Source: Frankineae bacterium MT45 | Lineage (GTDB): Bacteria; Actinomycetota; Actinomycetes; Mycobacteriales; Jatrophihabitantaceae | Assembly: GCA_900100325.1 (NCBI GenBank) | Contig: LT629697.1 | Coordinates: forward strand, 62,001-126,000 | Direction: 5' to 3' | DNA length: 64,000 bases | Shown here: piece after piece, positions 46,303 to 55,073 of the stretch | How the letters are laid out: every line of letters starts with the position of its first letter | Position numbering within the stretch: position 1 is the stretch's first letter | Position numbers and translations under genes: made by a program | The notes under the pieces: model-generated | Told to the model about the DNA's origin: nothing | The model's database searches: none | Seen by the model: only the letters and a program-made list of their open reading frames with translations

Positions 46303-46716
46303 TCAGCCCTGCTGCGCGAGTGCCTGTTCGGCGGCTGGATCGCTGTCTTTGAGGAAGGTGCTGCAGCGGGTCGCCTCGTCCGTCTCACCGATCGCCGCGG
46401 CGGCTTCGGCGAGTGCGTGCAGCGCCCGCAGGAACCCCTGATTGGGGACGTGTGACCAGGGAATCGAACCGCTGCCCTTCCACCCGGCGCGGCGCAAGGC
46501 GTCCAGGCCGCGGTGGTAGCCGGTGCGGGCGTAGGCGTAGGCGGCGACCGGCTCGTTGGCCGCCAGCGCCGCCTCGGCCAGGGTTGCCCAGGCGGCCGAG
46601 GAGGCCGGGTACTTCGCCGCCACCTCGACGGCCGGTACGCCGTTGGCCAGCATTGCGACCGCCGGGTCTTCGCCAAGGCGGGTCGGCGAGGAGAGCAGGT
46701 CTCCGAGTTTCGTCAT
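46303..46716 (-). CDS. DUF3151 family protein
   Basis: The product is 137 aa from ATG 46716 (MTKLGDLLSSPTRLG). It is helical and Ala-rich; YAYARTGYHRGLDALRRAGW and IPWSHVPNQGFLRALHAL are characteristic of DUF3151 as I know it. The function is unknown. In many actinobacteria the gene lies between fba and purA, as here. A longer upstream frame across the hairpin repeat is rejected. Confidence 0.85.
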   Translation of the reverse strand: MTKLGDLLSSPTRLGEDPAVAMLANGVPAVEVAAKYPASSAAWATLAEAALAANEPVAAYAYARTGYHRGLDALRRAGWKGSGSIPWSHVPNQGFLRALHALAEAAAAIGETDEATRCSTFLKDSDPAAEQALAQQG

Positions 46717-46757
46717 GCGGTCATTCTGCCCCGAGCATCGCCGGTCCCGGCAACCCT

Positions 46758-46815
46758 CCTGCCGTTTCGACGTCCTGGCATCGAAATGGCAGGCGCGTTC
46801 AGCAGGAGCGTCGCG
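46758..46815. repeat. Left flanking hairpin repeat of the nuclease-like gene
   Basis: A 36-bp core (46758-46793) has arms CCTGCCGTTTCGA and TCGAAATGGCAGG around 10 nt, pairing over 13 bp with one G-T pair. The core matches the copy at 47833-47868 at 32 of 36 positions. The following 22 bp match at 16 positions in the same direction, so the two are direct repeats. Confidence 0.8.
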
Positions 46816-46901
46816 CCGTCGTCCTCCACAGCACATCTGCCTCGTCCACAAGGCCTCGGAATTGCTGGGGCGCCGACCAACGACGACCGAAGCTTGGGCA
46901 C

Positions 46902-47813
46902 ATGTTCACTGAACCGGCGGTCCGATCGCTGAACGAGACCTACGAACCCACGGTCGTCACTACTCGCGAATTGCAGCGGCAGGGATGGAGCGCGCCTGAG
47001 ATCCGGGCACAACTCGCCGCGCATCGATGGCAGCGCGTCGGCAACATCGTGATTCGACACAACGGCGAACTGACTCGTGACGAGCTGATTCGAGCCGTCG
47101 TGTTGCACCACGGAAAGCGGTCGATCGCGACTTCGTTCACGGCCCTGGAGCTGCGCGGGCTGCAAGGCTGGCACCGGGACGACATTCATGTCCTAGTTCC
47201 AAAGGGTGCCAGCGTTCGACGGCTGCAGGGACGCCCGATACGAATTCACTACGTCACCGATTGGGAGAGCCAGCCGCAGCATCGGCAGGCCAGACTGCAC
47301 GCGGTGGCCCCATCACTGGTCCGGGCCGCGGGTGCATTCGACTCGCCTCGTCCCGCCTGCGGAATCTTCGCCGCTGCCGTCCAACAGCGCCTTACTGACG
47401 TGGCGGCCCTCCGACGGGCGCTCGACGCCGCGCCACGGGCAAAACATCGAGCAGCGCTGCGGGCGGCGGTCGATGACATCGCGCAGGGCGCTCAGGCGCT
47501 GAGCGAGATCGACTTCGTCCGTCTCTGCCGGCGTTACCGTCTGCCGCCGCCGACCCTTCAGGCGATCCGCAGGGACGGATCGGGTCGCCGACGCTATCTC
47601 GACGCGGAATGGATGCGCGCAGACGGCCAACGGGTGATCGCCGAAGTGGATGGCGCGATCCACCTCCGGGTTGATCGCTGGGTAGCCGATCAGCGGCGCC
47701 AGAATTCCCTGGCGCTCACCGGCTCGCTGATATTGCGATTCCCGAGCATCGTCGTGCGCACCGACCCCGAGTACGTTGCCCAGCAGTTGCGTACCGCGCT
47801 GAACCTGGGTTGA
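46902..47813 (+). CDS. AbiEi-like N-terminus / DUF559-like nuclease fold protein
   Basis: The product is 303 aa from ATG 46902. The first 80 residues look like the winged-helix domain of AbiEi-type antitoxins (VVTTRELQRQGWSAPEIRAQ, then WQRVGNIVI). The C-terminal 100 residues resemble a DUF559/Vsr-like PD-(D/E)xK fold: RRRYLDAEWMRADGQRVIAEVDG has spaced acidic residues and a lysine-poor core. Such genes are common, scattered and of uncertain function in actinobacteria. It is opposite in strand to its neighbours and flanked by hairpin repeats, interrupting the fba-DUF3151-purA order. No cognate AbiEii toxin gene is next to it. Confidence 0.7.
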   Translation: MFTEPAVRSLNETYEPTVVTTRELQRQGWSAPEIRAQLAAHRWQRVGNIVIRHNGELTRDELIRAVVLHHGKRSIATSFTALELRGLQGWHRDDIHVLVPKGASVRRLQGRPIRIHYVTDWESQPQHRQARLHAVAPSLVRAAGAFDSPRPACGIFAAAVQQRLTDVAALRRALDAAPRAKHRAALRAAVDDIAQGAQALSEIDFVRLCRRYRLPPPTLQAIRRDGSGRRRYLDAEWMRADGQRVIAEVDGAIHLRVDRWVADQRRQNSLALTGSLILRFPSIVVRTDPEYVAQQLRTALNLG

Positions 47814-47832
47814 GTTTCGTTCGGGCAAACGT

Positions 47833-47890
47833 CCTGCCATTTCGATGTCCAGGCGTCGAAATGGCAGGACCGTTCCGCAGAAGCAGCGCG
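47833..47890. repeat. Right flanking hairpin repeat of the nuclease-like gene
   Basis: The core 47833-47868 has perfect 13-bp arms, CCTGCCATTTCGA and TCGAAATGGCAGG, around 10 nt. It lies between the convergent stop codons of the nuclease-like gene and fba, so it can also act as a two-way terminator. See the copy at 46758. Confidence 0.8.
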
Positions 47891-47896
47891 AAGTGG

Positions 47897-48934
47897 CTAG
47901 GCGCCGAGCGACTTGCCGGCCGAGAGGAGGTCCTCGCAGGCGACGCCGACGCGGGCGGCCATGCCGACCTCGGCCAGCTTGAGGTACGAGCGCGGGTCGT
48001 ACGCCTTCTTGTTCCCGACCTCACCGTCGACCTTCAGCACGCCGTCGTAGTTGGTAAACATGTGCCCGGCGATCTCGCGGGTGAAGGCGTACTGGGTGTC
48101 GGTATCGACGTTCATCTTCACCACGCCGTAGGAGAGCGCGTGACGAATGTCGCTCAGGTCGGAACCCGATCCGCCGTGGAAGACGAGGTCGAAGGGCTTC
48201 GACCCGGCAGGAAGGCCGAGCTTCGCGGCGGCCGCGGCCTGGCCATCCTGCAGCACCGACGGGCGCAGCTTGACGTTCCCCGGCTTGTAGACGCCGTGCA
48301 CGTTGCCGAAGGTGGCCGCGAGCAGATAACGCGCACCCTGGTCACCGGCGCCCAACGCGTCCAGCGTCTGCAGGAAGTCCTGGTCGGTGGTGTACAGCTT
48401 CTCGTTGATCTCGGCCTCGACGCCGTCCTCTTCGCCACCGACGACGCCGACCTCGATCTCGAGGATGATCTTGGCCGCCGACGCCGCGGCCAGCAGCTCC
48501 TTGGCGATCTCCAGGTTCTCCTCCAGCGGCACCGCCGAGCCATCCCACATGTGCGACTGGAAGAGCGGGGCGTGGCCGGACTCGACACGTCCACGGGAGA
48601 TGGCGATCAGCGGACGGACGTAGGTGTCGAGCTTGTCCTTGGGGCAGTGATCGGTGTGCAGCGCGACGGTGATGGGGTACTTCGCGGCGACGACGTGCGC
48701 GAACTCGGCCAGCCCGACCGCGCCGGTGACCATGTCCTTCACGCCCGTGCCGCTGCCGAACTCGGCCCCACCGGTGGAGAACTGGATGATGCCGTCACTG
48801 CCGGCGTCGGCGAAACCGCGCAGGGCCGCGTTGATGCTCTCCGACGACGTGCAGTTGATGGCCGGGTAGGCGAAGCCACCCTCCTTGGCACGGTCGAGCA
48901 TGTCGGCGTAGGCGTCCGGGGTTGCGATCGGCAT
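47897..48934 (-). CDS. fba: Fructose-bisphosphate aldolase, class II
   Basis: The product is 345 aa. It splits fructose-1,6-bisphosphate in glycolysis using zinc. ALHTDHCPKD holds the catalytic Asp95 and zinc ligand His96. The glycine loop VFHGGSGSDLSDI and NVDTDTQYAF are conserved. GGAGAGCCAT precedes the ATG. It is divergent from the DUF427 gene across 244 bp, in which TTGACA-like -35 elements occur on the minus strand (for example 48978-48973). Confidence 0.96.
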   Translation of the reverse strand: MPIATPDAYADMLDRAKEGGFAYPAINCTSSESINAALRGFADAGSDGIIQFSTGGAEFGSGTGVKDMVTGAVGLAEFAHVVAAKYPITVALHTDHCPKDKLDTYVRPLIAISRGRVESGHAPLFQSHMWDGSAVPLEENLEIAKELLAAASAAKIILEIEVGVVGGEEDGVEAEINEKLYTTDQDFLQTLDALGAGDQGARYLLAATFGNVHGVYKPGNVKLRPSVLQDGQAAAAAKLGLPAGSKPFDLVFHGGSGSDLSDIRHALSYGVVKMNVDTDTQYAFTREIAGHMFTNYDGVLKVDGEVGNKKAYDPRSYLKLAEVGMAARVGVACEDLLSAGKSLGA

Positions 48935-49178
48935 ATGGCTCTCCAGAGAACTTCACGAAGGGTCAAGGAAGGTGTCAAGCAGGCACTGAGCAAAGCAGAG
49001 GCGAACGGTCAAGCCACCGGCGATGACCGTACTGACGCAATTATCACCTGCCACCGGCGCGCCACTCACAGCCGGTCGTCCGGCGCAACTCGAAACGCCG
49101 TGGAATGAACCTCGCCACACTCGGCGTTCTCCCCACTGGGGCCGGTCGGTCCCAGGGGATGCGTCGATTGGGGCAGAG

Positions 49179-49469
49179 ATGACGGTTCGAGCCACGCTCA
49201 ACGGAACGGTGATCGCAGAGAGCGACAACACCGTGATCGTCGAAGGCAACCACTACTTTCCGAAGGACGACGTCAGCGCGGATGTCCTTACGGATTCGGA
49301 TACTCATACGGTCTGCCCGTGGAAGGGGACGGCCTCCTACTACTCGGTAACCGTCGGCGACGAGACCTCGGCCGACGCCGCCTGGTACTACCCGACGCCC
49401 AAGGAGGCCGCGATCGAGATCACCGATCGCATCGCGTTCTGGAAGGACGTCAAGGTCACCAGCGACTGA
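49179..49469 (+). CDS. DUF427 family protein
   Basis: The product is 96 aa from ATG 49179. The fold signature is clear: ATLNGTVIAESDNTVIVEGN, YFPKDDV, then TVCPWKGTASYYSV with a conserved Cys-Pro-Trp-Lys-Gly, and a terminal DRIAFWKDVKV. DUF427 is a small single-domain family with no firmly known function. The gene stands alone between fba and dedA on the plus strand. Confidence 0.88.
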   Translation: MTVRATLNGTVIAESDNTVIVEGNHYFPKDDVSADVLTDSDTHTVCPWKGTASYYSVTVGDETSADAAWYYPTPKEAAIEITDRIAFWKDVKVTSD

Positions 49470-49543
49470 CGGGGAACCCCCAGCTGGCCGGCCCCGACCG
49501 GAGACAGCACCCGAGAGTGGCCGGAGACTCCACAGATCTTTCG

Positions 49544-49549
49544 TAGACT
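49544..49549 (+). promoter_or_regulatory. -10 box of the DedA gene (leaderless)
   Basis: TAGACT ends 6 nt before ATG 49556, and there is no Shine-Dalgarno sequence. Confidence 0.45.
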
Positions 49550-49555
49550 TGCAGC

Positions 49556-50248
49556 ATGCTTGCTATCGCCGCGCCCTTGGCCGCGCACGCCGTGACCGGG
49601 CCGACGGTGTTGGCGAACCCGATCGATCCGAGCACGCTGCTCAGCAAGTTCGGCCTTATCGGGCTGGCGATTGTCCTCTTCGCCGAGACAGGGCTACTCG
49701 TCGGTTTCTTCCTCCCCGGCGATACCCTGCTGCTCTCAGCCGGCATCTCCCTGGCGATCGGCACGCTGCACGACCCGCTCTGGAAGTTCCTGGTCGTCGC
49801 CCCGATCGCTGCGCTGATCGGGAATCTTGTCGGCTACTGGATCGGATACCGAGCCGGCCCGAAGGTCTTCCATCGACCGGACTCGAAGTTCTTCAGCCCC
49901 GATTATGTAGTGAAAGCCGAGCGGTTCTTCGAGCGGTTCGGCAGTTGGACCATCGTGTTGGCCCGCTTTGTCCCCATCGTGCGCACGATAGCCAGCGTGA
50001 TGGCCGGTGTCGGGAAGATGCGCTTCAGCCTGTACCTGCTGTATTCGCTGATCGGCGGCATCCTCTGGACCGACTCGATGCTCCTCATCGGCCACCAGTT
50101 GGGGAAGATCCAGTTCGTCCAGGACAACAAGCAGTATCTCGACTACGTGATTATGTTCGTGGTCGTGCTCTCACTGCTCCCGACGCTGATCCACTACCTG
50201 CGCAACCGCAACAAGGACGGCGTACAGGTTGGATCGGATGTGCAGTAG
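49556..50248 (+). CDS. DedA-family membrane protein
   Basis: The product is 230 aa with about five membrane segments. The family motifs are LVGFFLPGDTLLLSAG and RFVPIVRTIASVMAGVG, the latter with the conserved arginines. NLVGYWIGYRAG lies between them. DedA/VTT proteins are lipid scramblases or transporters that recycle undecaprenyl-phosphate or phospholipids and need the proton motive force. The exact substrate here is unknown. It could help the glycosyltransferase genes downstream, but nothing proves it. Confidence 0.9.
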   Translation: MLAIAAPLAAHAVTGPTVLANPIDPSTLLSKFGLIGLAIVLFAETGLLVGFFLPGDTLLLSAGISLAIGTLHDPLWKFLVVAPIAALIGNLVGYWIGYRAGPKVFHRPDSKFFSPDYVVKAERFFERFGSWTIVLARFVPIVRTIASVMAGVGKMRFSLYLLYSLIGGILWTDSMLLIGHQLGKIQFVQDNKQYLDYVIMFVVVLSLLPTLIHYLRNRNKDGVQVGSDVQ

Positions 50249-50275
50249 TCGAATTATTGGGACGGAGCCCCATAA

Positions 50276-50518
50276 CTACGGCAGCTTCAGCCCGGAGTGA
50301 TCTTGTGTGGTTTCTGTTCGATTGACCTGCTGCGTCGACTGTGTTGGGATCGGAGATGAGTTACGGACCAACCAGGCGAAGAGTCGCCTCAGGTAACTCT
50401 GGCGGCGAAACCGCAGGCACGCGCCCGTTGGGCAACTGCCGCAGTCGGTTCCTCGGCGGTAGTGATCGTGGCTCGTTCGGACATGGCCACAGCTACATAT
50501 CGCGATCGCCTTGCCCAT
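50276..50518 (-). CDS. Cys/His-rich mini-protein, copy 1
   Basis: The product is 80 aa from ATG 50518 with GGGAG at 6 nt. The first 40 residues hold CSCGHVRTSHDHYRRGTDCG, then SCPTGACLRFRR: five cysteines and three histidines in a zinc-ribbon-like pattern, followed by a basic region. The same pattern CxCGHxRxxHxHxRxGxDCGxC-x(4)-CxRFRR recurs at 55074-55304. It is convergent with dedA and sits upstream of a glycosyltransferase gene on the other strand. Function unknown. Confidence 0.65.
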   Translation of the reverse strand: MGKAIAICSCGHVRTSHDHYRRGTDCGSCPTGACLRFRRQSYLRRLFAWLVRNSSPIPTQSTQQVNRTETTQDHSGLKLP

Positions 50519-50797
50519 GTTGATCTCCCGAGCAGACAGGTTGGATGAACCAATAAATTCTTGCCACTACCAGACGCGGCCTCAGTTTGCAGTTTCGCGG
50601 ACGGACGCTACAGGACGTGGTGCGTATCACGCGAGTATCCGCCCAAAACTTGTTGTTTCACCGTAAGCGCGACTGCAGTTCAAGTACTCGCAATCAAACC
50701 GAAACCGATAGGCTCTAGATTCTGTGTCAAGACGCTCTGACCACGAAGAGAATGCCGCCTGCTTTCAGCGCATGCGATCGAAGTCTAAGGGGAACGA

Positions 50798-51649
50798 ATG
50801 AGCACGCAGCTCCGGGTAGCTAAGCCGAATCCGACGATCTCTATCGTGATCCCGGCCCGCAACGAGGCCCGCAACCTGGAGATGGTGCTCCCTGAGCTGC
50901 CAGAGGTCCACGAGGTCATCCTGGTCGACGGCAACTCGACCGATGGCACCGTGGAGACGGCCCAGCGCGTGATGCCGAACATTCGGATCGTCCACCAGAC
51001 CCGCAAAGGTAAGGGCAACGCGCTGGTCTGCGGCTTCCGGGCCGCCACCGGCGATGTGATCGTCATGTTCGATGCCGACGGTTCAGCCGACCCGGCCGAG
51101 ATCCCGGCCTACATCGAGGCGCTGGTCCGCGGGGCCGACTTTGCCAAGGGCAGCCGATTCTGCGACGGCGGCGGAAGCCACGACATCACCCGCTACCGCA
51201 GCGGTGGCAACAAGGGCCTGAACATCCTGACCAACCTGCTCCTGAAGACCAAGTACACCGATCTCTGCTACGGGTACAACGCCTTCTGGAGCGACATTCT
51301 CGACGCGGTCGACCTGCCGGATCCCGACATCGCCGTCACCAACGCCTCCGGGATGCTGTGGGGCGACGGGTTCGAGATCGAGACGGTACTCAACTGCCGG
51401 ATCGCCGCCGCCAAGCTCGCCGTTCACGAGGTGCCGAGCGTGGAGCGCAGCCGAATTCACGGCGAGAGCAACCTCAACGCGATCCGCGACGGGCTGCGCG
51501 TCCTCAAGACCATCCTCGAGGAGAAGGGCAGCGCTCGACGCCTCTCGCGCGAAGTTGCCGCGATCCGCAAGCTGGAGACCGCCCGCCGCCGCTCCGTCGG
51601 AGCCGAGAACGAGAAGGCGACGATCGAAGAGGCCGAAGAGATCGCCTGA
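50798..51649 (+). CDS. Family 2 glycosyltransferase, dolichyl/polyprenyl-P type
   Basis: The product is 283 aa with AAGGGG before the ATG. SIVIPARNEARNLEMVLPEL is the nucleotide-sugar fold, VILVDGNSTDGT and MFDADGSADP contain the DxD-type metal site. AKGSRFCDGGGSHDITRYR and LCYGYNAFW match polyprenyl-phosphate-sugar synthases. No membrane segments are present. The C-terminal 60 residues are a charged helix. The 279-bp space upstream holds no gene and is relatively AT-rich, so it likely carries the promoter. Confidence 0.85.
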   Translation: MSTQLRVAKPNPTISIVIPARNEARNLEMVLPELPEVHEVILVDGNSTDGTVETAQRVMPNIRIVHQTRKGKGNALVCGFRAATGDVIVMFDADGSADPAEIPAYIEALVRGADFAKGSRFCDGGGSHDITRYRSGGNKGLNILTNLLLKTKYTDLCYGYNAFWSDILDAVDLPDPDIAVTNASGMLWGDGFEIETVLNCRIAAAKLAVHEVPSVERSRIHGESNLNAIRDGLRVLKTILEEKGSARRLSREVAAIRKLETARRRSVGAENEKATIEEAEEIA

Positions 51650-51752
51650 CGCGCAGTCCGCTGACGTCCAGTTCGTGACGTCCAGTTCGTGACGTTCGGA
51701 TTGCCGGTCGTTCTGGTCAGCTAACGCGTGTCAGCGCGTTAGTGAATGCCGC

Positions 51753-52031
51753 TCAGGGATTGGCGACTTTGACGCATTCTGCTTTTACCTGCGGGTCACT
51801 CGGCGTCAGATGAACGCCGAGAAATGTCGCGTCGCATTTGCGCGCGGCGGCGGAGATCTCGTCACGCTGATGCCAGATGAACAATCCGGCGCCGATCACG
51901 ATCGCCAGGATGATGACCCGCCCGACCACAGCCGTCACGACGAAGCTGAGGAGCAGGCCCAGAAGAATCACGCCGACGATTACTCCGATGCCGAGCTTCT
52001 GGGCTTCACTGGTGTCCAGGGCGACGTTCAA
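51753..52031 (-). CDS. Small membrane protein, unknown
   Basis: The product is 92 aa from TTG 52031 with GAGGAG 4 nt upstream. Two membrane segments occupy residues 13-37 and 38-53. The outer part has two cysteines and ends AECVKVANP. Longer frames on this strand would run through the divergent RNase J start and are rejected. The start choice is uncertain. Confidence 0.5.
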   Translation of the reverse strand: MNVALDTSEAQKLGIGVIVGVILLGLLLSFVVTAVVGRVIILAIVIGAGLFIWHQRDEISAAARKCDATFLGVHLTPSDPQVKAECVKVANP

Positions 52032-52088
52032 AGGGCTCCTCAGGTCGGTGCGGATCGGGGTAACGCTAGCCGCTCGAGGCCCAGAAGA

Positions 52089-52094
52089 TAGCCT
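52089..52094 (+). promoter_or_regulatory. -10 box of the RNase J gene (leaderless)
   Basis: TAGCCT ends 6 nt before GTG 52101. No Shine-Dalgarno sequence is visible. Confidence 0.45.
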
Positions 52095-52100
52095 CGACAT

Positions 52101-53807
52101 GTGCCCACCGATCGTAAGCGCGACAAAGATGCTCTCCCGCCATTGAAACCAGGCGCCCTGCGCATCGTCGCCTTGGGCGGCATCGGCGAGGTCGGCCGCA
52201 ACATGACCATGTTCGAGTACCAGCCGGAGCAGGGCCCGAGCCGGCTGCTGGTCGTCGACTGCGGCATGCTGCTCGGCAAGACGAACTCGCCCGGCATCGA
52301 CGTCACGCTGCCGGACTGGTCGTACTTCCGGCAGCGTCTGAACGACATCGACGCGATCGTGCTCACCCACGGCCACGAGGACCACATCGGCGCCCTGCCT
52401 TATCTACTGCGCGAGCGCAAGGACATCCCGATCATCGGTTCGCGCCTCACGCTGGCCCTGGTGGCCGCCAAACTCGAGCAGCACCGGATCCGACCGGAGC
52501 TGCAGCAGGTCCGGGAGACCGACCGCGAGCAGGTCGGTGACTGGGGCCTGGAGTTCTTCGCGGTCAACCACTCGATCCCGGACGCGCTGGCCGTGGCGAT
52601 TCACGTCGGCGGTCAGGTCGTGCTGCACACCGGCGACTTCAAGATGGACCAGACGCCGCTGGACGGACGTCTCACCGACCTTCCCGGCTTCTCCCGGCTC
52701 GGGGACCAGGGAGTCGACCTGCTGCTGGCCGACTCCACCAACGCCGAGGTCCCCGGCTTCATCCCATCCGAGCTCGACGTCGGCAAGGTGGTCACCGACG
52801 TAATCACCAAGGCCCGGGGCCGGATCATCGTGGCCTGCTTCGCGTCGCACGTGCACCGGGTTCAGCAGGTCCTCGACGCGGCGGTCGCCTCCAACCGCAA
52901 GGTTGCCCTGGTCGGGCGTTCGATGGTGCGCAACATGGGCATCGCGCGGGAGCTCGGCCTGCTGAAGGTGCCCGACGGCGTGCTCATCGACATCAAGCAC
53001 ATCGGCGACCTCCCGGCCTCGAAGACGCTGCTCATCTCCACCGGATCGCAGGGTGAACCGCTCTCGGCCCTCTCCCGAATGGCCAACAACGAGCACCCGC
53101 TCATCACCGTGGTCGCCGACGACACGATCCTGCTCGCCTCCTCCTTGATCCCCGGGAACGAGAACTCGGTCGGACAGGTGATCAACGGCCTCTCCCGGTT
53201 GGGCGCGGCCGTCGTGCACAAGTCGATGGCGCTGGTTCACGTCTCCGGCCACGCCCCGGCCGGCGAGCTGCGGTACCTGCTCAATGCGGTGCGCCCGAAG
53301 AATCTGATGCCGGTGCACGGCGAGTGGCGTCACCTGCGCGCGCACGCCGCGATCGGTCGCTCCACGGGCATGACCGACGAGCACATCATGATCGCCCCGG
53401 ACGGCACGGTGATCGACCTCGTCGAGGGCGTCGCCTCCGTGGTCGGCACGGTGCCGGTCGGTTACGTGTACGTGGATGGGTTGGCCGTCGGAGACATCAC
53501 CGACGCGGCCCTGAAGGACCGCCTCATCCTCGGTGAGGAGGGGTTCATCTCGATCCTTGTCGCGGTGGACATGCTCGCTGGAAAGGTCGTCTTCGGACCG
53601 GAGATCTCTGCGCGCGGGTTCACCGACGACCCTGCCGGTCTCGACCCGATCCGGGCCGAGCTGGTGGAGGTCGTCGAACGGGCGGTGGCCGACGGAACCC
53701 GCGACTCCGAAGCCCTGCAGCGGGCGATCCGCCGCACGGTGGGGCGCTGGGTCGACCGGACCTACCGGCGCCGCCCGATGCTGGTGCCGACCGTCATCGA
53801 GGTCTGA
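52101..53807 (+). CDS. rnj: Ribonuclease J
   Basis: The product is 568 aa, a metallo-beta-lactamase/beta-CASP nuclease acting on mRNA and rRNA. LTHGHEDHIGALPYLL carries zinc ligands His90, His92, Asp94 and His95. VVLHTGDFKMDQTP, LLADSTNAEVPG and the beta-CASP SHVHRVQQV are conserved, and the C-terminal 110 residues fit the RNase J tail domain. GTG 52101 directly follows a -10-like TAGCCT by 6 nt, so the transcript is probably leaderless. Confidence 0.95.
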   Translation: MPTDRKRDKDALPPLKPGALRIVALGGIGEVGRNMTMFEYQPEQGPSRLLVVDCGMLLGKTNSPGIDVTLPDWSYFRQRLNDIDAIVLTHGHEDHIGALPYLLRERKDIPIIGSRLTLALVAAKLEQHRIRPELQQVRETDREQVGDWGLEFFAVNHSIPDALAVAIHVGGQVVLHTGDFKMDQTPLDGRLTDLPGFSRLGDQGVDLLLADSTNAEVPGFIPSELDVGKVVTDVITKARGRIIVACFASHVHRVQQVLDAAVASNRKVALVGRSMVRNMGIARELGLLKVPDGVLIDIKHIGDLPASKTLLISTGSQGEPLSALSRMANNEHPLITVVADDTILLASSLIPGNENSVGQVINGLSRLGAAVVHKSMALVHVSGHAPAGELRYLLNAVRPKNLMPVHGEWRHLRAHAAIGRSTGMTDEHIMIAPDGTVIDLVEGVASVVGTVPVGYVYVDGLAVGDITDAALKDRLILGEEGFISILVAVDMLAGKVVFGPEISARGFTDDPAGLDPIRAELVEVVERAVADGTRDSEALQRAIRRTVGRWVDRTYRRRPMLVPTVIEV

Positions 53808-53830
53808 CCCGCAGGCAGATCAGCGCCGGC

Positions 53831-53989
53831 TCAGCACTGCTGTTCCTGGTCGAGCAGCCAGTCGCTGTGCTCGACCACCGGGTAGCAGGCCGGTCCGCTG
53901 TTGCCGTAGTGAGCGGCGACGATGACTCCGCTCAGCACGCCGAAGAGCATCACCAGGATCATGATTGAGGCCACGATGGTGCGACTCAT
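53831..53989 (-). CDS. 52-residue membrane mini-protein
   Basis: The ATG at 53989 has GGAG at 6 nt. The product MSRTIVASIMILVMLFGVLS begins with one hydrophobic helix, then a short polar part with Cys35 and a C-terminal Cys52 (QEQQC end). It could be a secreted or anchored micro-protein. It lies convergent to RNase J and divergent to the methionine aminopeptidase gene. Function unknown. Confidence 0.55.
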   Translation of the reverse strand: MSRTIVASIMILVMLFGVLSGVIVAAHYGNSGPACYPVVEHSDWLLDQEQQC

Positions 53990-54063
53990 ATGCGTCTCCG
54001 GGTTGGTAGCAACTCAGCGGATCGTCGAGTTCGGGCGCCGACACCTAAGCCTATCCGCGCTGG

Positions 54064-54069
54064 CAGAAT
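54064..54069 (+). promoter_or_regulatory. -10-like box of the methionine aminopeptidase gene
   Basis: CAGAAT ends 6 nt before ATG 54076, the same geometry as the other proposed leaderless genes, although the first base departs from TANNNT. Confidence 0.3.
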
Positions 54070-54075
54070 GAGCCC

Positions 54076-54954
54076 ATGTCTGTGAGCACACCGATCCAGC
54101 CGGCCCGGGTCTCGCCCCGGCGCTCGGTCCCGGCCTCGATCGTGCGTCCGCACTACGTCGACCAGCTCGGACGCACCACAGCCGCGCCGCCGGACTACGA
54201 CGACCCGATGGTCAAGGACGCCGAGACGATCGCGGCGATGCGGGTCGCCGGACGGATCGCCGCCGACGCGCTGGCCGAAGTAGGTCGCCACGTCGCACCC
54301 GGAGTCAGCACCGACGAGCTCGACCGGATCGGGCATGAGTTCGTCCTCGACCACGGCGCTTACCCCTCGACGCTCGGGTACAAGCACTTCCCCAAGTCCC
54401 TCTGCACCAGCGTGAATGAGGTCATCTGCCACGGCATCCCCGATTCGCGGGAGCTCAACGACGGCGACGTGGTGAAGGTGGACATCACCGCCTTCATCGG
54501 CGGCGTCCACGGCGACAACTGCGCCACCTTCTTCGCCGGGACCCCGACGGAGGAGGTGCGCCTCCTCGGCGAGCGCACCTACGAAGCAATGATGCGTGGC
54601 GTCAAGGCGGTGGCCCCGGGACGTCCGGTGAGCGTCATCGGCCGCGTCATCGAGGCCTACGCGAAGCGATTCGGCTACGGGGTGGTGCGCGACTACACCG
54701 GCCATGGTGTTGGCCCGAGCTTCCACACCAAGCCGACGATCCTGCACTACGACGAGCCGCGCGCCACCACCCAGCTCGAACCGGGGATGACTTTCACGAT
54801 CGAACCGATGCTTACTCTCGGTGGCGGCGACTGGATTATCTGGGACGACGACTGGACAGTTCTCACCAAGGACGGTTCCTGGGCGGCCCAGTGGGAACAC
54901 ACTCTCGTGGTCACGGAGTCCGGGGCGGAGATCCTCACCCTGCCGACGCCTTGA
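54076..54954 (+). CDS. map: Methionine aminopeptidase, type I with N-terminal extension
   Basis: The product is 292 aa and removes the initiator methionine. An extension of about 45 residues with Pro/Arg-rich sequence precedes the catalytic domain, as in the second methionine aminopeptidase of mycobacteria. Metal ligands are visible: two aspartates in [20 protein letters not shown], the histidine in GHGVGPSFH, and glutamates in FTIEPML and WEHTLVV. The extension often carries a ribosome-docking motif in this family. Confidence 0.94.
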   Translation: MSVSTPIQPARVSPRRSVPASIVRPHYVDQLGRTTAAPPDYDDPMVKDAETIAAMRVAGRIAADALAEVGRHVAPGVSTDELDRIGHEFVLDHGAYPSTLGYKHFPKSLCTSVNEVICHGIPDSRELNDGDVVKVDITAFIGGVHGDNCATFFAGTPTEEVRLLGERTYEAMMRGVKAVAPGRPVSVIGRVIEAYAKRFGYGVVRDYTGHGVGPSFHTKPTILHYDEPRATTQLEPGMTFTIEPMLTLGGGDWIIWDDDWTVLTKDGSWAAQWEHTLVVTESGAEILTLPTP

Positions 54955-55073
54955 GAGGCGCCTGAGACGTGTGGACAGCGTAAAGTCACCCCACTACTAT
55001 GGTGATGAGGGCGGTTCTGGGGGGCCGCCTGCTTGCGCGGAGACTGACCGCACCGATCCAGAGGAGCCCCCCG

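Noticed and set aside
46902-47813. Insertion sequence
   Set aside because: No transposase motif and no short target duplication could be seen; the flanking repeats are direct copies of a hairpin, not terminal inverted repeats.
46902-47813. Complete AbiE toxin-antitoxin pair
   Set aside because: Only an AbiEi-like N-terminal domain is present, and no nucleotidyltransferase toxin gene is adjacent.
51753-52385. A 210-residue protein upstream of RNase J
   Set aside because: Most of it would overlap the divergent RNase J start region; only the 92-residue portion with a ribosome site is plausible.
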